This document shows positions 25,875 to 35,299 of a DNA stretch of 64,000 nucleotides, piece after piece. The DNA is from Flavobacterium sp. ACN2 (lineage in GTDB: Bacteria; Bacteroidota; Bacteroidia; Flavobacteriales; Flavobacteriaceae), in contig NZ_MRCM01000006.1 of assembly GCF_002303885.1 (NCBI RefSeq), positions 62,001-126,000 of the forward strand. Reading direction: 5' to 3'. The position numbers and the translations under genes were made by a program. The notes beneath the pieces are model-generated. The model saw nothing but the letters and a program-made list of their open reading frames with translations, did no database searches and had not been told where the DNA came from. Every line of letters starts with the position of its first letter. Position 1 is the first letter of the stretch.

Positions 25875-27000
25875 TCTCTTTTTGAGAGAAGCTTCGCAAG
25901 TAGTAAAGGATCATAGTTTGCTGCTTACGCTTCTTATTGCTCCTTTGCTGTATGCTTTTTTTTACGGAAGCATTTATATCAATAAAGAAGAATTCGATGT
26001 AAAATTGGCTGTCGTAGATGATGATGGTTCGAGATTATCCCGTTTGCTGCAGCAGAATATAGATGATTCTCCAATTGTAGAACTGATTCATTTTTCGAAT
26101 TTGGAACAGGCAAAGGAGCAGATGTATCAAGGCAATTGCCAGGGATATTTTTATATTCCAGAGGGAACAGAAGCCAACTTGTTGAGTTTAAAACAAAGCA
26201 ATGTAGTATTGGCAATCAATGCCGCGAGGTTTCTGCCTTCAAGTGATCTGTTGTTAAATGTGCAGCAGATATGTTTGACCGTTGGAGCAGGAGTACGTCT
26301 TCAATATTATCAGAAAAAGGAAGGAATGAGTACTACCATTGCGATGGAAAATGTGATGCCTGTAAACTTAGATTATCGTCCTTTATTTAACGAAAGATCG
26401 AGTTATGGCGCATTTTTATTGCCAGGACTTTTGGCTTTAATTCTGCAGCAAACCTTATTAATTGGCTTATGCGAAAGTGTAGCAGGCGAGCGGCAGCGTT
26501 CTCGTTTAGGAGAGTGGCTCGGTTCGGGTATTTCTAATGGAATTTGGGGCAAAGGATTATTCTATCTGATACTTTTTGCTTCGTATGGCTTTTTCTTTTT
26601 AAATGTAAATTACAAACTGCTCAATTTAGCCATGAGAGGCAGCGGATTCGAATTAAGTTTATTACTGCTTTTGTTTATTGTTACTTTAATTCCGATGGCG
26701 CAGTTTATAGGTTCGTTGTTCAAATCGCAATTGCTTTGTTTGCAGATGATGGCTTTTTCAACTTATCCGATTTTCTTGATCACAGGATACAGCTGGCCAT
26801 TTGAATCGCTTCCGCTAGCATTGCAGTGGCTGTCTAATCTTTTGCCTACAACGCCTTTTATTGTTTTATATACCGGCATTGTACAATCGGGTGCCAGTTT
26901 ATGGGATAATCCGTCTGTTTTATTGCATCTTATACTGCTTTTTGCTTTTTATAGTGCGATTTGTTTTGTTCGGTTAAAATATTTGATGAGGAGAGAATAA
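25843..27000 (+). CDS. ABC-2 type transporter permease (second subunit)
   Basis: About 385 residues starting MKKKPQQSLISLFLREASQ. I chose ATG at 25843 over an in-frame ATG at 25747, because the extra 32 residues would be out-of-frame readthrough of the preceding permease and the homologous architecture begins here. It has the same layout as its neighbour: TM helix, periplasmic domain (KLAVVDDDGSRLSRLL), then YGAFLLPGLLALILQQTLLI and further helices. The two permeases probably form a heterodimer. The stop codon lies inside the first unit of the downstream heptamer array. Confidence 0.88.
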   Translation: MKKKPQQSLISLFLREASQVVKDHSLLLTLLIAPLLYAFFYGSIYINKEEFDVKLAVVDDDGSRLSRLLQQNIDDSPIVELIHFSNLEQAKEQMYQGNCQGYFYIPEGTEANLLSLKQSNVVLAINAARFLPSSDLLLNVQQICLTVGAGVRLQYYQKKEGMSTTIAMENVMPVNLDYRPLFNERSSYGAFLLPGLLALILQQTLLIGLCESVAGERQRSRLGEWLGSGISNGIWGKGLFYLILFASYGFFFLNVNYKLLNLAMRGSGFELSLLLLLFIVTLIPMAQFIGSLFKSQLLCLQMMAFSTYPIFLITGYSWPFESLPLALQWLSNLLPTTPFIVLYTGIVQSGASLWDNPSVLLHLILLFAFYSAICFVRLKYLMRRE

Positions 27001-27196
27001 AGAATAAAGAGTAAAGAGTAAAGAGTAAAGAGTAAAGAATAAAGAATAAAGAATAAAGAATAAAGAATAAAGAGTAAAGAGTAAAGAGTAAAGAGTAAAG
27101 AGTAAAGAGTAAAGAGTAAAGAGTAAAGAATAAAGAGTAAAGAATAAAGAATAAAGAATAAAGAATAAAGAATAAAGAGTAAAGAGTAAAGAATAA
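26994..27196. repeat. Tandem array of 29 AGARTAA heptamers
   Basis: Exactly 29 head-to-tail units, each AGAATAA or AGAGTAA, starting with the unit that contains the permease stop codon. The only variation is A or G at position 4, in runs (A2 G4 A5 G8 A1 G1 A5 G2 A1). It is a likely variable-number tandem repeat. Every unit carries TAA, and seven is not a multiple of three. Confidence 0.95.
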
Positions 27197-27238
27197 AGAG
27201 TTGTGAGTTATGCGTGTTGCCTAATCATTATGCATATA

Positions 27239-27428
27239 TTTAAACATAGCCCGTGGTTTCAACCACGGAGATGCGGGTAATGCGTATAAACCAGTTATTA
27301 ATTTGAATTGGCTCCAGCTTTAGCCGGAGTTTACATAAAGTGAATGAAAATGGCTTTAGCCAAAAATAGCGATTTGGCTAAAGCCTTATTCTTACGATTA
27401 TTAAATACCTCCAGCTAAAGCTGGAGGC
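27239..27428. repeat. Cluster of REP-like palindromes
   Basis: Second copy of the CCCGTGGTTTCAACCACGG element (27239-27268). Then GGCTCCAGCTTTAGCCGGAG (27310-27329), TGGCTTTAGCCAAA (27351-27364), its inverted partner TTTGGCTAAAGCC (27373-27385) and CCTCCAGCTAAAGCTGGAGG (27409-27428). These are mutually related palindromes. Three AATCTGC repeats follow at about 27480-27506. No gene is present between 27001 and 27629. Confidence 0.75.
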
Positions 27429-27563
27429 TATTCATAAAAAAAACTCTATTTAAAGAGTTTTAAATTATCAATGATTATTAAATCTGCTGAATCTGCCGAA
27501 TCTGCGAGAGAACAAATAAAATAGCAAGTAAACTCTATTTGAATAGGCGAGAGATACAATAAA

Positions 27564-27608
27564 AAAATGCTGGAATAAATCGCGTTTTACGATGTGTTCC
27601 AGCATTTT
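27564..27608 (-). terminator. Terminator of the asparagine/aspartate operon
   Basis: Inverted repeat AAAATGCTGGAA / TTCCAGCATTTT with a 21-nt loop. Read on the minus strand it ends in a T-run, 20 nt after the porin stop codon. Confidence 0.75.
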
Positions 27609-27629
27609 GTATTATGTGAATTTACAATA

Positions 27630-28823
27630 TTATAATACCACCAAAGGAGAAATTACACCAAGCATAATTCTTCCTGTTGTGTTGTTAGATTGTCCCAAAT
27701 CTGTTTTGGCATAATCACTGTAATCGTACCATCGAGCTACATAAGTGGCAAAAAACTTTAAGTTAAAGTTTTTAATCGGATAAAATTCAACTGTTGGAAT
27801 AATTCCATATGCAGTACGAATTCGGTTTGAACTCACATTAGGATCAGGTATATCTTTCCACGAAGATTTACTTGTCATTCCGATAACCGTAAGTTTCCAT
27901 TGTTCATTTAGAGAATATACCGCTCTAAGCCAATGTTCGATATAATAAACATTTTCTGCTGCATGATCTAAAACCGTATCTGGAAGCAAAGAACTCACAA
28001 CTCCTGTTCGATCCAAATCTTCGCTGCTCCATTTGAAATCATATTGAAAGAGCCATTTTTTAGATCTAAACTGATTTCCTAATGCGGTATAATACATATT
28101 TACAGGTTTTCCATTTTTTGTGGCTTCCTGAAAAATACTGAAACTATAAATGGTTTTAAATTTTCCGTCTAAAAAACTTCCATTCCAATTTCCTACATAC
28201 GCTGCAGGAAATTTTGCTTCTTCTACATTGGGTACATTTTGATAAAGTTCAGAAAAAGTTTTGGTTCTAGAATTTAAAACCTGTCCAGAAAAGGTATGAT
28301 TTTCATTTAGTTTCCAGTTGACCTGAACTCCAGTCAAAAAGTTATCCGAATTCTCCACAATATCATTGTATTGATAGATATCAATCGGATTCATATCAAA
28401 TTCATAACCACCCCAGTTTGCTGTCATTTTTCCAATTGCAATACTGGTTCTGTCGGATATTTTATACCCAATAAAAGCTAAATCGGTAGAACTGCTGATG
28501 TTATCTGTAGATTGTGGTTCTGTTTCTTTAGTATATCGGTCTCGAAACCTAAAAAATACTTTGTCCTTATAGACTCTCCCTTTTACTTCCAGTCTAAACT
28601 GGTTTACTTCAAATTTACTTTCAGTATATTTTCCATCTTCTATATAGGTGTTAAATCCTAATTGAGTATTGAAAATTAAATCAACATTATTAAGCAAATC
28701 AACTTTGGTTGCTTTGATCAAAGGTGTTTTATGATTTAGGACGGTATCAGTCTGTTTTTCTTGCTGTGCATAGACGCCAGCTGCCAGAAAAACGCTCAAA
28801 ATTATTGAAGGTAAGATACGCAT
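27630..28823 (-). CDS. Outer membrane beta-barrel porin-like protein
   Basis: 397 residues with a signal peptide (cleavage near VYAQ, residue 19). Amphipathic strands alternate throughout (GFNTYIEDGKYTESKFEVNQFRLEVKGRV, KFFATYVARWYDY), resembling phosphate-selective-porin-like (OprP/OprO-type) proteins of Bacteroidota. It is the last gene of a four-gene operon after the asparaginase gene (20-nt gap). It probably provides outer-membrane passage for Asn, Asp or the counter-ion. Confidence 0.75.
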   Translation of the reverse strand: MRILPSIILSVFLAAGVYAQQEKQTDTVLNHKTPLIKATKVDLLNNVDLIFNTQLGFNTYIEDGKYTESKFEVNQFRLEVKGRVYKDKVFFRFRDRYTKETEPQSTDNISSSTDLAFIGYKISDRTSIAIGKMTANWGGYEFDMNPIDIYQYNDIVENSDNFLTGVQVNWKLNENHTFSGQVLNSRTKTFSELYQNVPNVEEAKFPAAYVGNWNGSFLDGKFKTIYSFSIFQEATKNGKPVNMYYTALGNQFRSKKWLFQYDFKWSSEDLDRTGVVSSLLPDTVLDHAAENVYYIEHWLRAVYSLNEQWKLTVIGMTSKSSWKDIPDPNVSSNRIRTAYGIIPTVEFYPIKNFNLKFFATYVARWYDYSDYAKTDLGQSNNTTGRIMLGVISPLVVL

Positions 28824-28843
28824 AGTTTACAATTTCAATTGGA

Positions 28844-29893
28844 TTAATACTCAAAGAAGTATTCTTGGAGTTTTTTACTGTCTTTAGTTTGGGTAAGTCC
28901 CAACATTAATAGAATCCTCGCTTTTTGAGGAATTAGATCATCTGCGACAATAGTACCAAGCTTTTGATCATCGGTTTCGTCAAACAAAGTAACTCTTCCA
29001 GAAGGTACTCTAGAGGCTCTTGCCACAGCAATTCCTTTTTTAACAGCGCTTGCCGCAGCATCTGAGTTTACTTTATTTAGATTTCCGTTACCTAAACCAC
29101 CAGTTACAATTCCTTTTACTCCCGAAGCTACATACGCATTTATGGCAGTTGCCGGCGCATCAGCATATAATTCGACAACAGCTACTTCTGGTAAAGTGGT
29201 TAAACCTGTAATATCAAACGGAGTATTTTTATTGGTTTTTCTAATCGGACTTTCATAAAGTGTCACTTTTCCGTCATAAACCTGCCCAATTGGCCCACTG
29301 TTTGGAGCTGTAAAAGCATTTAAGTGCGTTGTACTGGTTTTTACGGCATTTCTTCCGGTAAAAATATATTCATTAAATACCAGTAAAACACCGCTGTGCG
29401 CTGCTTGTTTAGACGCTGCTAAAGTTACAGCATCATATAAATTCTTTGGACCGTCTGCACTTATGGCTGTTGCTGGACGCATAGATCCGGTAACGATTAC
29501 GGGTTTATCAGATCGTACCGTTAGCGATAAAAAATAAGCTGTTTCTTCTTGCGTATCGGTTCCGTGTGTGATTACGATACCATCGGCTTCATTATTTTTA
29601 TAAATTTCGTTGATTCTTTTATTCAGCTTAATCCAAATCTCCACAGTCATATCCTGACTTCCTACATTTGAAATCTGTTCTCCCGAAATTTCGGCAACTT
29701 TATCAATTCCTGGAACCGCTGCGATTAAATCTTTTATAGGCAATTGTCCCGCAGTATAAGCAGAACGATCTGCAGATGCGCCTTGTCCGGCAATTGTTCC
29801 TCCAGTTGCGAGTATCTTAATTCTAGGTAATTTTTGAGCATAAATACCTGTTACTAATAAAACGGACAATAATAAAGTAAATAAATTTTTCAT
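28844..29893 (-). CDS. ansB: Type II (periplasmic) L-asparaginase
   Basis: 349 residues with a signal peptide ending GIYAQ (residue 20). ATGGTIAG carries the nucleophilic Thr33, and VITHGTDTQEETAYF holds the second catalytic Thr-Asp pair. Both signatures of bacterial asparaginases are intact and the length fits. It hydrolyses L-Asn (and usually Gln) to Asp and ammonia in the periplasm. It lies directly downstream of aspartate decarboxylase and antiporter genes, so its Asp product is the obvious feed for them. Confidence 0.93.
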   Translation of the reverse strand: MKNLFTLLLSVLLVTGIYAQKLPRIKILATGGTIAGQGASADRSAYTAGQLPIKDLIAAVPGIDKVAEISGEQISNVGSQDMTVEIWIKLNKRINEIYKNNEADGIVITHGTDTQEETAYFLSLTVRSDKPVIVTGSMRPATAISADGPKNLYDAVTLAASKQAAHSGVLLVFNEYIFTGRNAVKTSTTHLNAFTAPNSGPIGQVYDGKVTLYESPIRKTNKNTPFDITGLTTLPEVAVVELYADAPATAINAYVASGVKGIVTGGLGNGNLNKVNSDAAASAVKKGIAVARASRVPSGRVTLFDETDDQKLGTIVADDLIPQKARILLMLGLTQTKDSKKLQEYFFEY

Positions 29894-29921
29894 AGGTTTA
29901 ATATTTTAATTTAAGCTTCTA

Positions 29922-31568
29922 TTATTTTGTTGAGTTTTCCCAACTGGTTACATATTCCATTAAAATTTTACGGATATTTTTTCCAAGAATCAGATAACTA
30001 TCAGTTGGAAGATTAGCAAGAGAAACCCTGATACTCCATTCTGGGCCAGCAAAACCGCCTCCATTTAAAAGTACGATTGCTGTTTTTTCTGCTAAACGGA
30101 ATAAAACATCAACAGGTTCAAAATTTGTTTTCAGCCAATTGGCAAAATCATCACCATGAAAGTGTTTTGCCGCTACCATAATGTCTATTTCAGAATAATA
30201 TCCTGCACGCATCGGATCTTCTAGAATCGGAACTTCTAATCCTTCCCATAATAAGCTCAGGCGTTTGTGAATAATAGACTGTGTAAGCGTTTTATAAACA
30301 TCCTGAGTATCTAATAAACAAAACGCAGAGAAAAGCATCATTTGAAATTGCTGAGGCAGAGATAGTCCAGCCGTGTGGTTTAAAGCTACTTGTCGGCTAT
30401 CAGCTACAAGTCGGTCAATAAACTTGATCTTTTCTGGTTCTAATGTTAGAGAAGAATAACGATCGTGCAGTTCTTTTTTAAGTTCTGGACTTAAATCGGC
30501 AATTTTTTTATCGAAAATATTGTCTTGATGAATGGCAATCGTTCCAAGTCTCCAGCCTGTACAGCCAAAATATTTTGAGAATGAATATACCGTGATGGTA
30601 TTTTGTGGAATAATAGCCATTAATGATCTAAAATTATTAACGAAAGTTCCATAAACGTCATCTGTAATAACCATCAAACCTGGGTTATGATTTTTTACTA
30701 TATCAGCGATATAATTGAGCGTGTCAGTGCTCATCGCCGAAGATGGCGGATTGCTCGGATTTACCACAAAAGCCACTTTAACGGCTGGATCTTTTAGTTT
30801 GTCTAATTCAGAATTTGGATATTGCCAGGTATGGAATCCGTTTTCGCCAACTCCGCTTGCTTCTACATAAACGACATCAAATTTGTATCGATCTAATTCT
30901 GGAATTTCAATATAAGGCGTAAAAGTAGGCGTAAGCAAGGCTATTTTATCACCACGCTCGGTAAGGTGGTTTTGCATAAGCGAATCAAAAATGTAACACA
31001 TTGCAGCCGTTCCGCCCTCAACAGCAAAAATATCATACTTGCCCTTGTTGTTTCCTGCACCGCACATTTCCTGCACCAAATAATCATGAACAATAATTTC
31101 TATCTGACTTAGCATACGATCTGGGACAGGATAGTTAAATCCGATTACAGCTTCTATCCATTCACGGATCCACGCATCGCCATCAAAAGCATGTTTGTCT
31201 ACACCATAATGATATGTTTTTTCTAAAAGTGCAGCAGCAGGAGTATCTTTATGTTTCAATAAAAAAGCTTCAAAACGAGAAGCCACTCCGCTTTTGTTTT
31301 GTACAATTCCGGCTAGAATGCCTTGTTCTTCCATAACATTGCGGCATTCTTCTAATGCAAATTGTCCGAAAAGGAAAAAAGCCTCTCTAGGAACTGTAGC
31401 AATCCAGTTCGGATTTCCTCTTCCGGCATTAAGTGTTATCGCCGTAGATTTAAGCGCACTTTCATCTGCCAAATGAATTAATTCATTTTTAATTTCAAAT
31501 GGGCTGAGGGTCTGAAGTGTTTTTTCTACCTCTCTTGATGTTTTTATTTTTGAAATATCAATTGCCAT
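29922..31568 (-). CDS. aspD: Bifunctional aspartate aminotransferase / aspartate 4-decarboxylase
   Basis: 548 residues, longer than ordinary class I/II aminotransferases and right for the AspD family. FAVEGGTAAMCYIFDS is the PLP phosphate-cup region, and AFVVNPSNPPS and VITDDVYGTF are typical of the fold. SFSKYFGCTGWRLG carries the PLP Lys (residue 332). The reaction is L-aspartate to L-alanine plus CO2, consuming a cytoplasmic proton. It lies between the antiporter and asparaginase genes in one operon (34 and 28 nt gaps). Confidence 0.94.
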   Translation of the reverse strand: MAIDISKIKTSREVEKTLQTLSPFEIKNELIHLADESALKSTAITLNAGRGNPNWIATVPREAFFLFGQFALEECRNVMEEQGILAGIVQNKSGVASRFEAFLLKHKDTPAAALLEKTYHYGVDKHAFDGDAWIREWIEAVIGFNYPVPDRMLSQIEIIVHDYLVQEMCGAGNNKGKYDIFAVEGGTAAMCYIFDSLMQNHLTERGDKIALLTPTFTPYIEIPELDRYKFDVVYVEASGVGENGFHTWQYPNSELDKLKDPAVKVAFVVNPSNPPSSAMSTDTLNYIADIVKNHNPGLMVITDDVYGTFVNNFRSLMAIIPQNTITVYSFSKYFGCTGWRLGTIAIHQDNIFDKKIADLSPELKKELHDRYSSLTLEPEKIKFIDRLVADSRQVALNHTAGLSLPQQFQMMLFSAFCLLDTQDVYKTLTQSIIHKRLSLLWEGLEVPILEDPMRAGYYSEIDIMVAAKHFHGDDFANWLKTNFEPVDVLFRLAEKTAIVLLNGGGFAGPEWSIRVSLANLPTDSYLILGKNIRKILMEYVTSWENSTK

Positions 31569-31602
31569 AACTAAAATATTTAGAGATTATATAAAAATTC
31601 GA

Positions 31603-33297
31603 CTAACTCATGATTAAAATAATGACGACACCCCATATAATGAGCAGCGTATTACCAACTGCATAGGTCACGGTATAACCCAATGCAGGGGTTTTGCTTT
31701 TTACAGCATCTTGCAGAGCTCCCAAGGCGGCAGTAGTTGTTCTTGCCCCAGCAGCACATCCTAAAGTAATAATAGGATGAAATTTGAAAATGTATCTCCC
31801 TATAAGAAGTCCGAGGATTAACGGAATGGCTGTTGCTGCAGCACCTGCAATGAAAAGCCCCCATCCAGCTTCTTGAAAACCTACGATAAAACTTGGTCCC
31901 GCTGTAATACCCACTACAGCGATAAATATGTTTAAACCAACATTATTCATAATCCACAAGGCAGGCTCTGGAATTCGCCCAAAAGTAGGATGCTGACCTC
32001 TTAGCCATCCGAAGAATAGTCCAGATATTAAGGCACCTCCACTGGTACTAAGGCTTATTGGTACTCCGCCAACTTTAATGGTTAATGCGCCAAGTAGTCC
32101 GCCTAATACAATTCCTAAACCAACAAAGGCCATATCTGTAGAATTTGTAGGGCGGTCCGGATATCCAATATGTGTCGCAACTTGATCTACGTCTCGTTTA
32201 ATACCAATTAGTTCGATCATATCTCCTTTTTGAAGAACAGTATTGGGTAATATGGGCATCTGGATTCCAGCTCGCTTTAAAGATCTCACGACCACGCCGT
32301 GCATGTATTTTAAATGACGCAAATCGGCAATGGTTTTGTTGATGACTTCTTTTTTTACAATTAAGATGCTTAAAACTTCTACAGGAAAATTAAGAAGTTC
32401 GATATCTAGAACTTCTTTTTCATTTACAGCAACATAGTTCATCATGTATTCTCTTCTTCCGCCGAGTGCGACAACATCATTTTCTTGAATTACAAATTCT
32501 GGACTAGCATCTATGATCTCTTTTCCTCTTCGAATTCGCTGTATAAACAAACGTCTGCCTTTTCTTTCCAATTCATTTTCGACATCTGCAACTGTTTTGT
32601 TGTTAGCATAAGAATGTGCGGCAATCTGATAGGCATTGTATATTACACGATCATAAGCAGAGGCAATACTTGGATCATCGCCAATGGCATCTCCTCCAAG
32701 CTGAATCTCGAGTTCTTTTGCTTTTTCCACCAGATTTCCACCTAATAGTTTTGGACCAAGAGAAGCCAATAGCCAAGCAGATCCAGCAGTTCCGAAAATA
32801 TACGTTACAGCGTAAGCAACTGGAATTTTATTAATCAAAGCCGTTTTTTGATCGGCAGGAATACTAAGCTGATTTATAGTGTCAGACGCGACACCAATTA
32901 CCGCAGATATGGTTTGAGAGCCTGCAAGCATTCCAGAGGTTAATCCCATGTCGTAGCCCATAATCTTTCCTATTAGATACGGACAGATCAAACATAAAAC
33001 GCATACTACTGTGGCATAAAGCATTTGAGGCAGCCCGTCTTTTTTTAAACCTCCAAAAAATTGGGGTCCGACACTGTATCCAACGGCGAAAAGAAACATA
33101 AGGAAAAAGACAGATTTAACGTTGGGAGAAATTACAATGTCTAATTGCCCGACTAAGACTCCCACAAGCAAAACACTGGTAACCGTTCCTAAAGAAAAGC
33201 TTCCGATTTTAAATTTTCCGATAAAATAACCTAGTGATAGCGTGAGAAAAATTGCCAGTTCGGGATAATCTTTTAATGTAGTAATAATCCAATCCAT
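31603..33297 (-). CDS. aspT: Aspartate:alanine antiporter
   Basis: 564 residues of the AAEx family. Two membrane halves (about 1-190 and 390-564) flank a central cytoplasmic region with two TrkA-C/RCK-like domains, including [17 protein letters not shown] and [12 protein letters not shown]. Conserved texts are [19 protein letters not shown] and [12 protein letters not shown] in the first half and the mirrored [17 protein letters not shown] in the second. It exchanges external Asp for internal Ala, which with AspD generates proton motive force. It is the first gene of the operon. Confidence 0.94.
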   Translation of the reverse strand: MDWIITTLKDYPELAIFLTLSLGYFIGKFKIGSFSLGTVTSVLLVGVLVGQLDIVISPNVKSVFFLMFLFAVGYSVGPQFFGGLKKDGLPQMLYATVVCVLCLICPYLIGKIMGYDMGLTSGMLAGSQTISAVIGVASDTINQLSIPADQKTALINKIPVAYAVTYIFGTAGSAWLLASLGPKLLGGNLVEKAKELEIQLGGDAIGDDPSIASAYDRVIYNAYQIAAHSYANNKTVADVENELERKGRRLFIQRIRRGKEIIDASPEFVIQENDVVALGGRREYMMNYVAVNEKEVLDIELLNFPVEVLSILIVKKEVINKTIADLRHLKYMHGVVVRSLKRAGIQMPILPNTVLQKGDMIELIGIKRDVDQVATHIGYPDRPTNSTDMAFVGLGIVLGGLLGALTIKVGGVPISLSTSGGALISGLFFGWLRGQHPTFGRIPEPALWIMNNVGLNIFIAVVGITAGPSFIVGFQEAGWGLFIAGAAATAIPLILGLLIGRYIFKFHPIITLGCAAGARTTTAALGALQDAVKSKTPALGYTVTYAVGNTLLIIWGVVIILIMS

Positions 33298-33693
33298 AAT
33301 TATTTGTTTTTAGTTTAGATATATCAATAATTGATTATGAAAATCGAGGAGTACGAAAAGATATGGGAGAGGCGTTTAAGAAGAAATTATTTAGGCCATT
33401 CAAAAATATGTCATAAAGTGAGAATAATTGCATGATTTTGAGGAGGATATGTTTCAAGTTATAACTTGAAACAAGAAAACTTGAAACTTAACGTTGCAAA
33501 TTGGAAGCCGCCCCTAAGAAATTGAAATTTGAAAGAATGTTTTCTTTTTCTTATCAGTTGTCAAAAAGCACATTATAAAAATGCATCAAATTCCAATTAT
33601 GTATTTTTTTAGAATTAGTGCAATTATGGAGTAAAGTATAGCATTAATCGGTTCTGATGCGTATATTTGAGAGAATAAAAAAATAAAGCCATT
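33298..33693. promoter_or_regulatory. Divergent control region of aspT operon and LLM oxidoreductase
   Basis: It contains a perfect 22-bp palindrome, TTTCAAGTTAT joined to ATAACTTGAAA with an outer G/C pair (33451-33472), and a nearby partial repeat CTTGAAACTT (33480-33489). A minus-strand TATTTTTG -7 box lies at 33401-33408 for aspT, and a plus-strand TATATTTG -7 box at 33662-33669, 25 nt before the LLM gene. Neither -7 box has a clean TTG partner. No gene is visible. Confidence 0.55.
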
Positions 33694-34716
33694 ATGAAGA
33701 AAATAGGATTTTTATCATTTGGGCATTGGGCTAATCATCCGTCATATAAAACTCGTACTGCGGCAGATACATTGTTGCAATCCATTGATTTAGCAGTGGC
33801 TGCTGAAGAAATAGGTATAGATGGTGCTTATTTTCGAGTACATCATTTTGCGCAGCAACTGGCATCGCCTTTTCCTTTGCTTGCGGCAGTAGGAGCGAAA
33901 ACAAGTAAAATCGAGATCGGAACTGGCGTAATCGATATGCGTTATGAAAACCCATTGTACATGGTAGAAGATGCTGGATCTGCCGATTTAATATCGGAAG
34001 GTCGTTTGCAGTTAGGAATTAGTAGAGGATCACCAGAACAAGTTATTGACGGTTGGAGTTACTTTGGTTATGAACCTGAAAAAGGAGAAACGGACGCCGA
34101 TATGGGCCGTAAAAAAGCACTAGAGTTTTTGGATAAACTTAAAGGAGAAGGATTTGCAGAACCAAATCCGTACCCAATGTTTCCAAATCCGCCTGGATTA
34201 TTGCGTATTGAACCGCATTCTGAAGGATTAAGAGAAAGAATCTGGTGGGGAGCGGCGTCAAATGCAACGGCGGTTTGGGCTGCCGAAAACGGAATGCATC
34301 TTCAGAGTTCTACGCTTAAGTACGATGAAAACGGAAAACCTTTTCATGTGCAGCAAGCCGAACAGATAAGATTGTATAAAGAAGCTTGGAAAAATGCAGG
34401 ACATCAGCGTGAAGCGAGAGTTTCGATAAGTCGTTCGATATTTGCATTGGTCAATGAGCAGGATCGATATTATTTTGGCGGACAAGCCAAAGGCAATGAT
34501 AGTTTTGGTTATATCGAGCAAGACAAAAGAGCCATCTTTGGTAAAAGCTATGCAGCAGAACCCGATAAACTAATTGAAGAACTTGCTCAAGATGAAGCTA
34601 TTCAAGAAGCGGATACTTTATTGCTAACTATTCCGAATACCATAGGTGTAGATTACAATATTCATATTTTGTCTTCTATTTTAGAACACGTTGCACCTGC
34701 ATTGGGCTGGCGATAA
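33694..34716 (+). CDS. LLM-class (luciferase-like) flavin oxidoreductase
   Basis: 340 residues with the bacterial luciferase TIM-barrel pattern: GFLSFGHW at the first strand, LAVAAEEIGIDGAYFRVHHF, AAVGAKTSKIEIGTGVID, EGRLQLGISRGSP and a late RVSISRSIFAL. Such proteins use FMNH2 or F420 analogues to oxidise organic substrates, sometimes desulfonating alkanesulfonates; the substrate is not visible. It is a single gene with its own promoter and a shared terminator, divergent from the aspT operon. Confidence 0.88.
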   Translation: MKKIGFLSFGHWANHPSYKTRTAADTLLQSIDLAVAAEEIGIDGAYFRVHHFAQQLASPFPLLAAVGAKTSKIEIGTGVIDMRYENPLYMVEDAGSADLISEGRLQLGISRGSPEQVIDGWSYFGYEPEKGETDADMGRKKALEFLDKLKGEGFAEPNPYPMFPNPPGLLRIEPHSEGLRERIWWGAASNATAVWAAENGMHLQSSTLKYDENGKPFHVQQAEQIRLYKEAWKNAGHQREARVSISRSIFALVNEQDRYYFGGQAKGNDSFGYIEQDKRAIFGKSYAAEPDKLIEELAQDEAIQEADTLLLTIPNTIGVDYNIHILSSILEHVAPALGWR

Positions 34717-34733
34717 GTTTTGATAAAAAGAAT

Positions 34734-34767
34734 GAAAAAAGCCCTCTGTTTATAGAGGGCTTTTTTT
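34734..34767. terminator. Bidirectional terminator
   Basis: Stem AAAAAAGCCCTCT / AGAGGGCTTTTTT with loop GTTTAT, between the convergent LLM and cupin genes. Confidence 0.9.
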
Positions 34768-34772
34768 ATGAT

Positions 34773-35240
34773 TTAATTTTCATTCGCAGTTTTATACTCT
34801 TCATCAGTAACAGGATTGAGCCAAGTAACTTGAGTATCTTCTTTAAAGTTAGTGATTGCTACATGAACCATTGTAGTTGTTGCGCTAGCACCATGCCAAT
34901 GTTCTACATTTTCGGGAATATTGACTACATCTCCTTTTTGAATTATTTGAGCAGGTTTGCCTTTTTCTTGATAAAGTCCATGACCTTCAATAACCAACAG
35001 AACTTGACCTTTTGGATGTGTATGCCAGTTCGTTCTCGCTCCAGGTTCAAAAGTTACGCTGCCTGCTGAAAACTCATTGTTCTTGTCTCTTGCAATCAAA
35101 GGCTTCAAAAATGCATTGCCTGTAAACCAATCTTTAGAAAGAGGTTCTCCTTTTGGAAATATTTCTGTTGAAGTCATACTGTTTTTTTTAGAATTACATG
35201 CAGTTAAAAGTACTGTGAATATAATGATTATTTTCTTCAT
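34773..35240 (-). CDS. Cupin-domain lipoprotein
   Basis: 155 residues. Lipobox in VLLTACNS (Cys15). A single cupin barrel has both motifs: SVTFEPGARTNWHTHPKGQVLLVIEGHG (metal ligands H-x-H and E-like G-rich end) and GDVVNIPENVEHWHGAS. It matches the carboxymuconolactone-decarboxylase-associated, quercetinase-like cupin group of unknown enzymatic role. Membrane-anchored on the periplasmic side. The start is 59 nt from the end of the TonB receptor gene, so co-transcription is possible. Confidence 0.85.
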   Translation of the reverse strand: MKKIIIIFTVLLTACNSKKNSMTSTEIFPKGEPLSKDWFTGNAFLKPLIARDKNNEFSAGSVTFEPGARTNWHTHPKGQVLLVIEGHGLYQEKGKPAQIIQKGDVVNIPENVEHWHGASATTTMVHVAITNFKEDTQVTWLNPVTDEEYKTANEN

Positions 35241-35299
35241 TTATTTCTGTTTTATACTACAACTTCTTGTTTTTGTTTTTCTTAGCTATTGTACGAACA

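Noticed and set aside
26994..27196. CRISPR-like array
   Set aside because: Units are 7 bp without spacers; it is a simple tandem repeat and no cas genes are present.
34258..34521. 87-residue reading frame antisense to the LLM oxidoreductase
   Set aside because: The plus-strand protein has clear family motifs over the same bases.
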